64,000 nucleotides of DNA, taken from Sphagnum compactum. Its lineage: Eukaryota > Bryophyta > Sphagnopsida > Sphagnales. Position numbers and translations under genes: made by a program. Positions 55,011 through 64,000 of this stretch are shown piece after piece. The notes beneath the pieces are model-generated. The model worked only from the letters and a program-made list of their open reading frames with translations, was not told the origin of the DNA and searched no databases. The DNA is taken from positions 14,818,001-14,882,000 of the forward strand of contig OZ234498.1 in assembly GCA_965153455.1 (NCBI GenBank), written 5' to 3'. Numbering within the stretch: the first letter of the stretch is position 1; every line of letters starts with the position of its first letter.

Positions 55011-55679
55011 AATTAAAAATCTTTTAAATAGTTGTAATCATGAGTAAAAGACAAAGCATCTACCAAGGAAAATGTGACCTAAAACAAATAATGAAAAATA
55101 ATGTTCATAATAAAAGAAAAAGGTTTAATTGGAATTTAGAATTAGATAACAATTTGTTAAATTTCTTAAAGACCATTCTAATTAGATGCAACATTAAATT
55201 GCATTAACATTCATTAAAAAATATCCACATCTTGATTTAAAGACATTACAAATTATATGGCCTTTTATACATTTTGAATATAAAATAAATAAAAATGATT
55301 TTATATTTTATATATTTTTAATTATAATGAACATTTTTATGACAACATAATCCAGAACTTTTCAAAAGAATATTTACCAAATGTTTCAACAAATACATAT
55401 CACTTGAAACAATTAATCATGAACCTAATGTTCATTCAAAACAAAAACAAAATAAAAATGATAACATTGTGCAACATTCATCAAATAATTTAACAAACAA
55501 ATCATTTGAAAATCATTTTCATGAATATGTTTCTATCAAAATTGATATTGTTGAAAAACATAATGAACATTGTTGACATTAAATGTAATTGTGTTGAAAA
55601 AAATAATTAAAATTTTCATTTCCTTTTTTTTAATCAAATAATAACAGAACATAAATTTTTGATAAAAATGTAATCAAAT

Positions 55680-57370
55680 ATAAAAAGCATTGAAGACATT
55701 GATAAACATCTTTGTTATTATTGCAATAGATTATTTTTTAGACATCAAATTTTTTATGCATCCAAATCATATATTCAAAAATTCCCTGATGTGTTGAAAA
55801 ATGAAAAAACTATAGACCATCTATTAATGTGTAAATCTTATTTTTTAAAATTGACATTTTTTCAAACCTATAGACTTAGTTTCACAATATCATATCATCA
55901 ATAATAAACCAAATATATGAAATTATGTTGATTTTAAATAGAATAGAAGACTGTGTAATTGCAACACATTTCACATTTGTACAAATATTCCAATTACAAT
56001 GATATGGACAATATAGAATGCATGGAAGGATTGTGAATGTTTCAAAAATTTGAATTTTATACAAAATGTATTACTTTAGATGCCATATGAAGATATTTCA
56101 TTTATGTTTTTCTATAAAGGAAATTGGAATTTCATATATTTGTCTAGTTATGTTTATCTTAACATAGTCATGAAACCATTATGAAAAATCTATATATAAA
56201 ACTCCTTTATGTGTAGTTGCAAATTGTTCAATGAAACTAAATTGGCAAAGTTTAACAGCACTTGCAAATGCAAGTGAAAATAATGAATGAAAAAAAGATC
56301 ATTTTGAAAAAGTTATAATTCACATAATTTAAACACATTTGAAGAAGTTATAGAAGAAACTTTTGGAGACACATTAATCAAAACACATTTAATACGCTAT
56401 TTACATGTAAGTTTAGACAAAATATTGAAATCAAATTTAAATTATAAAACTAACTTGTATAAAAACAATTCGTTTTTGGGAAGATGCATTTGCAATGATT
56501 AGACTCAAACTTTTTTGTAACATTGATCACAAGTGTAAATAATTGGACTATTCTTGTAAAATGTTTAAAAACTTGCATATTGAACATTTTCAAATATAGC
56601 AATGAGAAATGATGATTTATTAACCATCAAAGATATTGTTATAAATGATCTCATTACATGTGTATGTTATTATGAATGTAGAATAAAAAAAATTCAGAAA
56701 CTTTTTTTAAACATTAATGTTTTGTTCAATGAAATAAATATTTCTTCTATAAAAAAGATTTAATTTACATGTTTAGCTCATGATCATGGATTGTTATGGT
56801 TTAAATATGTTCTTAGGTTTGGAATTTTTATGAACAAAAATTTTGATATTCTTTTTATAAATACTTAACAGTTGATCAAGTATTTTTTAAAACAAAATTC
56901 ACAATAGTCAAATGTACATTACCACAAATGAACATTTTGAAAAAAAGACAACCAAAATTATCGATTCCAATATCCTAAATGATCAATGAAATATGCAAAC
57001 ATATTATCACCTTTAAATGAAGAATATTTTACTTTAAATTTTAATAAATAACAACTTGAATTTTTGAGAAACTTGTTGATATGATATTAGGTGTAGAATT
57101 TTATTTGATGAATTTCTTTTAGACTTATAAATTAAAAAAAACACTTATTTACTTGCTTTACAATTCACATTACAAGAAACAACATTGTTTTCAAATGTAA
57201 ACCAAATGATATATGAACAAATGTTTTTAATATGCCTGCACAACCTTTGTGGCAAGTAAATATAAATACATGATTTATTTCAGATCCATGTGTTGTTATA
57301 ACTTATTGCATGTCTTATTTAACAAAAGTAAATAAATTTGTGACATGATAAATGCAATTCACATTAGACA
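55680..57370 (+). pseudogene. Helentron pre-Rep and Rep remnants
   Basis: HLCYYCNRLFFRHQIFYASK (from about 55705) and the frame at 55919-56040 with IEDCVIATHFTFVQIFQLQ, then YGQYRMHGRIVNV, match the conserved region before Rep in Helitron2-type proteins. RFQYPK, then SMKYANILSPLNEEYF near 56960-57030, and DPCVVITYCMSYLTKVNKFV at 57290-57350 match the Rep (Helitron-like N) domain; the YxxSYLTK box is the region of the Rep tyrosine. Many stops lie between. Confidence 0.65.
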
Positions 57371-58356
57371 AATGTAAAGGTGAAGAAATTGAAACATCCA
57401 AGCAAATTAAAACATTAGGAATGTATTTTTAAATGCATAACAAATGACAATCCAATTTATTTATTTTTATATGTATTATCACCACACACAAAAAATAAAA
57501 TTGTTTCCAACTTCAATATAAATTCATTGCAAATCATTAATTAATAAAGGCAAAACATGACATCAAACATAAATCACGTCTATTTAATAGAATTGTTGCA
57601 AATTATGATATGAAAACATGTAAAAACTATAAACATAATGAAATTGTTCATTGTGTTTCATTTAATCTTCATAAAATAGATCTAGAAAACCATTATAAAA
57701 AGTTATTGAGCTCTCATTTAAACATGTCAATGGGAATTGATTTAAGACATTAACATCTTTCATGAAAAGATACATATGTAAATGCAAAAGATGATATTGA
57801 AAAAATATGAAGAAAATTTGTATCTAATTTTAACATTTAAAATGAAAATGGTAATGAATGTGATAATTTATAATCACAAGTACAAGAGTACACCAAAGAC
57901 AAAGAAAAAATTGTTTACTTTTTTGACAACATGAAATAAAAAGATGGGAAAATATTTTTTTGATGAAATATTTTTTAATGGAAGTTATCCACACAAAAAT
58001 ATTTTTTTACAAATAGAAAAATCAAACTATATGATTTAACAGAAGACCATCATTCAAAATTCAAAAAAATTGAAAAACAAAAACATTGATTCATAATTTT
58101 TGTCAATGAATAGATGAACACATATATACCATGTGAAGAATTTCATTGAACATGAGAAAATATAATGATGAATGAAGACCTACAGTTGATGATATTGTAT
58201 ATATATTAAATATCCTTTAAAACATTTACACATCTTTATAATAAGAAGGATAGGAAAAAATTCCACACTAATGTGCATCATACAAAACATGTTAAGATTT
58301 ACATAAAAGACATCCCAAATGTTAACCTTGTAAAACCAAAGTCATTAAATTAACAC

Positions 58357-59060
58357 ACATAGGAAAAGCTACATTTAACATCAATGATATAACAATACAT
58401 TCTACACTCGCCATTCATTTAAACAAAAATCCCAATAAACTCAAAGCATTAAGTGATGAAAAAATTATGATTAACTATGATTGTTGATGATTTAGATGAA
58501 ACATTAATAGTGGGTAATAGAATGTTAACACTTATTGATCATAAATTACATGTAATAAAAGAAGCTCATAATCAATTTATGGGTGGTCTTGATGTTATAA
58601 TGACATGTGATTTTTATCAAGTTCCTCCACTTTGAGATTCATAGATTTTAAGATTAAAAAATAATGGATTCACTATTTTAGGAATAATGTTTTGGTGTGA
58701 AAACATAAAATGTTATGAATTGAAAAAAATTATGAGACAAAATGATCTTCATTTCATTAACATTTTGAATACGTTTTGGATTTCTTCACAAAAAAATGAA
58801 AACATAAATTTCATCAATAATATTTGGTTAAAACTACCATCCATTGACAACGAATGACCACATTTATTTTATACAAACTTTAAAATCACTTCCCATAACA
58901 AAATTGTATATGAGACATTTTTATTTGTGTACAAAATGTTCATTTTGAAACATGTTCTCTCATTTCAAATTACCAATAGTGCCAAATCACATAGGTGGCC
59001 TTTATTATGAATTATTATTATAAAAAATATGTTAGTAGAATTATGTGTTGGAAATACATA
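58357..59060 (+). pseudogene. Pif1-family helicase remnant
   Basis: IGKATFNINDITIHSTLAIH at 58359 is the Pif1 motif region after the Walker A. GNRMLTLIDHKLHVIKEAHN, then GGLDVIMTCDFYQVPPL (58584-58634) gives the GDFxQxPP box with G changed to C. CYELKKIMRQNDLHFINILN near 58711-58770 matches the next helicase motifs. FYTNFKITSHNKIVYE follows. Stops at about 58635 and 58854 and others break it. This is the best preserved part of the Helentron. Confidence 0.85.
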
Positions 59061-59269
59061 ATTCTACCAACAATTTTAATTTCCACAATCCACAAATTGG
59101 AACTTTTTCCATTGTGAAACAAAAAAATTCAAGTAAATTCTTTTGTACAAGAAGAAATGCATCGTTTTAGAACAATTTCATAAGACAAAATTAAAAAAAT
59201 TCATTTACAATTCTACTATATAAAATATTATATATATAACCTTTAACTACTCAAAATTTCAAGACATTC

Positions 59270-59860
59270 TTAAAGATCCAAATTTATCTACATCACATAT
59301 TATTTGTTAAATGAAACAAGAATATAAAATATTGAAACACAACAAGAAGTTTACAAAGTTATATCAATCAAATTGAATATCCTATATTCATGTTATAATG
59401 ACCATGAAACAATGAGATTTTATGATACAATAATGTCTTTATCACATACATTTTGAATAACAAAATTTCAAGTGTTGAATTATATTTTTTCTCAATGAAA
59501 ACACACAAGAAGCTTTGTACATAATTGCAATTTACAAACCACCACAAATGAACAAAAAATATTCATTCTACTTCTAAAACTATAATTAAAAAATTTCTTG
59601 CCAATTTTTCAACCATAATAATCAAAGATTTCAACATAAACATGTTAGTGAATACACTTGAATTGATAACATTGCAATACTATATGAATAAACAATTTTC
59701 TTAGAATTATACTAAAAGTAAAACCCCTAATAACACACAAATAAATCAAATATGGATTAATGCCTCAACACAACAATGTCATGCTAGATCAACACAAGCT
59801 TATTGGATAGATCATAACCCTGTATATTTTGCATTCAAATTAATCAATTATGTTTTTTAA
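59270..59860 (+). pseudogene. AP-like endonuclease domain remnant of the Helentron
   Basis: Ordered words of the endonuclease/exonuclease/phosphatase fold are readable: YYLLNETRI (catalytic Glu region) near 59300, TQEALYIIAIYKPPQMNKK near 59500, TIIIKDFNINML (DFN box, G changed to K) near 59614, TQINQIWINAS near 59735 and AYWIDHNPVYFAFK (the DH catalytic pair) near 59790. Several stops lie between. An endonuclease fused after a Pif1 helicase is the hallmark of Helentrons. Confidence 0.75.
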
Positions 59861-59900
59861 TTTACTTTGACATTCACTCGTCATACAATTGAAAATAAAA

Positions 59901-61424
59901 AATAAAATACATGATAAAACTAAAGCACCTACATCTTTTATCTATTCTTCAATCCCTAAATTGGCAAGGCCCACATGTCCATGATGCCTTATCTTGGTCC
60001 TAACTTGGTTAAGTAAGGCCCAACAAAACATTATTGACTTGCAATCAATAGTTGTTACCCATTATATGGAAATACACAAATGTTAAGGTCAAAATGAACT
60101 AGCACCTATGAGTGCACCAATTTGGATGGATGGTTATTGAAACTTTTTTTCATTGCGTTTTTGTATCCAACTAATTAAGCATCTAAGGTTACATAGTTAA
60201 TGTATTTAATGTTCTACCCACTCTCATTTATTGTTTAAAAATAATAATTGATACTTTTATTGTACCTAATTAACCATCTTATTTGATGGAAATATGGTAA
60301 AGTGTACCAATTGGTCATCCCCACCAAAAAGTAAAAGAAGATTTGGAATCTTTTGCATTTTCAACATTTTAGTCATGCCATAAATTTTGGGATGTACTTA
60401 TCATATTGAATAAACCATATATTGTCAATCATAATGTATGTTATTACTCTGGTTAATATTTCACATTTTCCAAATCAAATAATTAAAATGATGTGTTACT
60501 AACATTTGAGCCATTATGCACCTTGATACACATTTTTTGGAATTTGAATTTTTGGATTATGACAATGTGAAGCGCCCTCAAAAGTAAATTTTCCATAAAC
60601 TCAAATTTGGCATCCAAAACATATTTTTTAATATGATACTAAAGTGCATTGCATGTGCTTAATTTATTAAATTATGCTACAAACCCTTTCAAAATGCAAC
60701 ATATGAATGAAATTTCCAAATTAAATTTTTTTCACCTACTTTCAATCTACTTTTTCACAACATGACCAATTGGCAAAATTTGCAAAGTAGACTGAAAGTA
60801 GGTTTTTAAAAAGGTTGATACAACTTTTGAAACTTTCAAAAACTTCAACATATCACATTTGACGCCCTCATGTAGTTCAAAGGGACAATCTCATAAGGCA
60901 TCGCCTATTTTCTAATCTACTTGTCACAAATTCTTTTTTTTAACACGTGATGATTTGGTATGCTTTAACATGTTTTCACCCTATTGCCCCTACCTACCAA
61001 TTAACAAGCCATACATGCCTACCTACCTATACACCTACCTAAAACAACCTATTTGTACCTATGTACTTACTCACAATCTAAGGACTACCATCATTAGAAG
61101 ATGAATGCATTGCAAAAAATAAATAGGTATTTACCTCCTCCACATATCTATGTCCTACTACCACCAATGATGCCTCTCTACATGGGCACATGTGTTTACA
61201 TATTATTCGTTTACATATAATTAGTGACAAACTAATTGATGTTATAACAAATCCTATTAACCTCTTGATGCGGAAAGAGGCCTATGCTAGCACAAAAATA
61301 TGCAAATATTGCAAATCTAGTGTTGTCTTTGACTTAGGCAACCTAATGACCTTTCATGATAATATATGCTGAATCCCCATTGTAGGTATTGCAATACATC
61401 CCAAAGGCTCATTACATTACTTAA
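59901..61424. other. AT-rich sequence without recognised genes
   Basis: Small ACCTACCTA-type words occur at 60990-61050. The 60-codon frame at 61190-61372 has no known motif. Confidence 0.4.
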
Positions 61425-61670
61425 GTTTGCAAAATGCAATACTACCCACATGGGAATGTAAACTATAATCTTAACTAGTAGAAAAAATAAGGGTGTGCAA
61501 TACTCTCATTATTCTTTTATTGTAATCAAAAGTGGCAAAATGGTTAAAAGTATGTAATACTGTCATAATTCTATAGACTTTAACATGGCATGGTAGGAAA
61601 TTTCACAATACCCGCATAGTTATGCAAACTCTAACATGGCAAGGCAAGGAACTATGCAATACCTTCATGA
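61425..61670. repeat. Degenerate tandem repeat with GCAATAC and AACATGGCA words
   Basis: About four imperfect units share GCAATACT, TGTGCAATACTCTCAT, TAATACTGTCAT, CACAATACCCGCAT or GCAATACCTTCAT. Between them lie CTTTAACATGGCATGGTAGG and CTCTAACATGGCAAGGCAAGG. The spacing is 60-70 bp in the right half and irregular in the left. Confidence 0.45.
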
Positions 61671-63365
61671 TTTAAAAAAAAAAAAAAAAAGACATGGGAG
61701 GGGCTTATGCAATATGAAGTTTCCATGATATGGTATATGTATTAATTTGTCCCCAAATTGGAAGTACATATAGTATTAAAAATAGTAACACATAAAATAT
61801 GACAAATTTTCTTAAGATTTCATTGAATTTTGGCTATGGATATTGTCAAAAAAAACACTCAATTTTAACTTAAATTTTTAATATCACTTTTTAGTTAGTA
61901 AGAAAAAGGTTGATACAAATGAAGCTTTTTGTATCTAGTTTGAAAATGATGGCCTACATTACACAAAAATTCATTAAAATTTTGTACATCAACAACAAAA
62001 TAAATAGGAACTTTATATCTAAGTTTGTCATGTTACAAAAATGGTACATGAGTCTAAAACTAAAGCATTTGAGTACAAAAAGTGATGGTGCATGCTATTG
62101 TTATGTGGAAGGAGAACCTTTTCTAGAGTAATTGTCCTTATCACTAATTTCATGGGCCATCATGTTATACATAGTTGTAGATCAAATACCTTCAATGCAT
62201 GTTTGTGTGTATAAAGTTGATGACCCCTTATGTGATCAAAACCACCTCCACAATGATTGCCTCCTTTGTGGTGCCATGGAGCTTGTTCCATGTGGATAGA
62301 AATAGTTTTTTATAAAAACTTGAAAATCTAAAATTGGAAGAAGATTTTGTAGACATACTAGCCATGAATCATTTTTTGCTACCTAGGTGTGATTTTAATT
62401 TCCATGTTGTTCTATAAAAATTGGAATTGTTAAATGAAACCTTTTTTTAGATTATAGACTTCATTATGTACATAATGCAATTTATTGTGATACAAAGTTG
62501 TTCCAATTGTAAGAGTTATGGACTTTTGAAATTGAAAGTAAAGGTGTGTAATGTTGATTATAATTACATTATGGACTTTGGTTTGGTTTTCTAATGTACA
62601 TAAAAACATCTATTGTACTTGGCTTTAGATTAAAAATGTAGTAATGAAAGCAAGATTCAAAAGTTTTAGCTTATATCAAATGAAGTTTATGAGCAATGGA
62701 CTTTTATCTAATGAGAAAACCCAATTATTTTTCCAAAGTTCATATTTATTTGTTAAAACCATGATTTATAGTGAAATTTTGTAGATAAGTTTCAATAAAT
62801 AAGCCTTACAATGGTAAAGTTTTGAATGGAAAAAAATCCCTTAGATTTGGCAAAGTGGTGTTTTAAAACATTAATGTTAGTTTGTTGGAATGACATCACC
62901 TTGGGAAGGATTACATCATTCAATTGTTGCCTTTTTGGGTTTGGAGGGTGGGTCGAATGATTTTAGAATTAGAGTTTTGGAAACCACATGAAAAGTCTTA
63001 TAGAAATGCTACATTCCCCACCACAACATTGGGTGACTCATATATATATCCCCGTGTTCAAGTTTGTGTTGTAGATTGCAAATTGTAGAAGTTCCAACAT
63101 CCATGTCGATGGTTGTCATCAAATCTCTACAACATTTTGGATTATGGAACTAGCTACTGAAGATAGTCTTGAAGTGTCCATCATCTAGTGATGTACCAAG
63201 GTTAGAACCGCTCATTGATGCAACTTGTTGGATCTCTAACCCCATATGATTCTCTAGTTTAAACTCATCTTGTTAGGCTACTTTCATGTGTCTAGTTTGC
63301 TAAAGCATGCAAAGTTGGTTCCTCCCCTCCATGTTGCATGTTAAAGACCTGATGATTAAGAAATT
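61671..63365. other. AT-rich sequence without recognised genes
   Basis: A 20-base A run at 61674 and scattered short frames are present. The 73-codon frame at 61910-62131 has no motif. Confidence 0.4.
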
Positions 63366-64000
63366 TTAGTCTATGCTTGTGGAAATTATTCTTCTTAGTT
63401 GTTGCAAACCAAACATCATTGGCAACCTTGGATTTTTGAACACAATTATGTGTTCATCTTCCCCTGCCTTCAACAAATTGCCAAAAGCTTCGACCATACC
63501 TATTTGCAAATCACTTTTTTATTACAAAACCCTGATAGCCATGGTCAATGCTTTTGTTTGCTCATTTTGGTCACTTTTAGGGGTCAACTTCAATTTCTCT
63601 AAAAGAAAATTTTGAGCATCAATGTCATAATGCAATTGTTGAAGCACAAATTCTGCTTCATTAAACAACTTCTTGCGATCTTCAACTTGTCGATTAAGAA
63701 GCATCACTTCAATTTTATAATCCTTTTTAGTCTTTAAAAGGAAAAAAAAAATTCTCATATATTTAGACTTTGTCCCCAACAAATGCTACAAATCTTGCCA
63801 TTCGTTCAAGCTGTCAACATACCTCATAGAATGTCTAGCCTCAATTTGCAGAACACATTTACTCTTGGGCATTAAAGATGTAACCTCATGAAGCATCATG
63901 TTTTTTTCAAACTCTTCTTTTCCTTCTATACTTGTTTTCTCAGCAATTGCACCTTCGAAACCTATCTTCTCACACTGCCCTTTTTCCTTTTTCCAAAAGT
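63366..64000 (-). pseudogene. Broken coiled-coil coding fragment, runs off the right edge
   Basis: From the window edge down to about 63522 one minus-strand frame is open except for a single TAG just before residues HLLGTKSKYM. Upstream of the stop it reads EARHSMRYVDSLNEWQD; downstream, KTKKDYKIEVMLLNRQVEDR and LQQLHYDIDAQNFLLEKLKL, a charged heptad-like pattern that suggests a coiled coil. After the frame ends (VL then stop, 63522), another frame from 63497 to 63366 reads MVEAFGNLLKAGEDEHIIVF and continues to a stop, so a frameshift or intron is likely. I do not recognise the family. It could be a transposon ORF or a captured host gene. Confidence 0.45.

Larger units (their letters stand above)
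54580..59900 (+). mobile_element. Decayed Helentron (Helitron2-type) with OTU, Rep, Pif1 helicase and endonuclease
   Basis: Ordered protein remnants on the plus strand mark an autonomous rolling-circle transposon. They are an OTU-type protease end (54785-55010), a conserved Cys-rich pre-Rep region (55680-56080), Rep (56940-57370), a Pif1-family helicase (58357-59060) and an AP-like endonuclease (59270-59860). Each is readable over 15-60 residues at a time between stops and frameshifts. Classic plant Helitrons lack the endonuclease; OTU plus endonuclease is the Helentron layout. The termini were not found. It is ancient and cannot be functional. Confidence 0.8.

Overview
This window looks like nuclear DNA from a land plant with a large, repeat-rich genome. 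The evidence is intron-split genes with GT-AG junctions, a plant-specific VQ-motif gene, a plant-type Rho-of-plants GAP, a gene of the plastid-envelope POLLUX-like channel family, and many decayed transposons. Several transposons are of kinds I would not expect to dominate a flowering-plant genome: a chromovirus remnant with a pre-RT region like those known from non-seed plants and fungi, a LINE not of the usual plant L1 layout, and a Helentron with OTU, Rep, Pif1 and endonuclease parts. I therefore lean towards a fern, lycophyte or bryophyte, but this is inference.

Layout. 1-16.8 kb is gene-poor repeat DNA: two adjacent hAT-like MITEs (2955-3854), a Tourist-like MITE (4094-4462), an acidic ORF fragment flanked by TATAATACC arms (5138-5493), a CACTA-like end (6904), degenerate tandem repeats (7390-7700), a C-rich island (8274-8545), a heavily decayed Ty3/gypsy element (10.6-14.1 kb) and a tRNA-like SINE head (14.8 kb). 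16857-24593 is a complete, young Ty3/gypsy LTR retrotransposon with a 5-bp target duplication, about 1% LTR divergence and five in-frame nonsense codons. A 5'-truncated LINE on the minus strand follows at 24.69-26.40 kb. Both sit inside a GGAACC-rich repeat.

26.8-46.7 kb is the gene-bearing part. An intronless VQ-motif gene (27336-28196, +) converges on a 22-exon minus-strand gene (30280-39391) whose product matches the PEC1/PEC2 (POLLUX-like) plastid-envelope ion-channel family; all the exon phases I inferred are consistent. A 68-bp minisatellite (39706-40129) lies just upstream of its 5' end, followed by a LINE tail fragment. At 45070-46655 (+) are four exons coding for the RhoGAP domain of a RopGAP, with no CRIB exon visible.

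46.7-64 kb is strongly AT-rich. It holds a SINE-like head, a CACTA-like end, a decayed Helentron at about 54.58-59.90 kb (OTU protease, Rep, Pif1 helicase, AP-type endonuclease), and at the right edge a broken minus-strand coiled-coil coding fragment that runs out of the window. The three host genes show no sign of acting together; they are ordinary dispersed plant genes. The most informative content is the mobile-element record.
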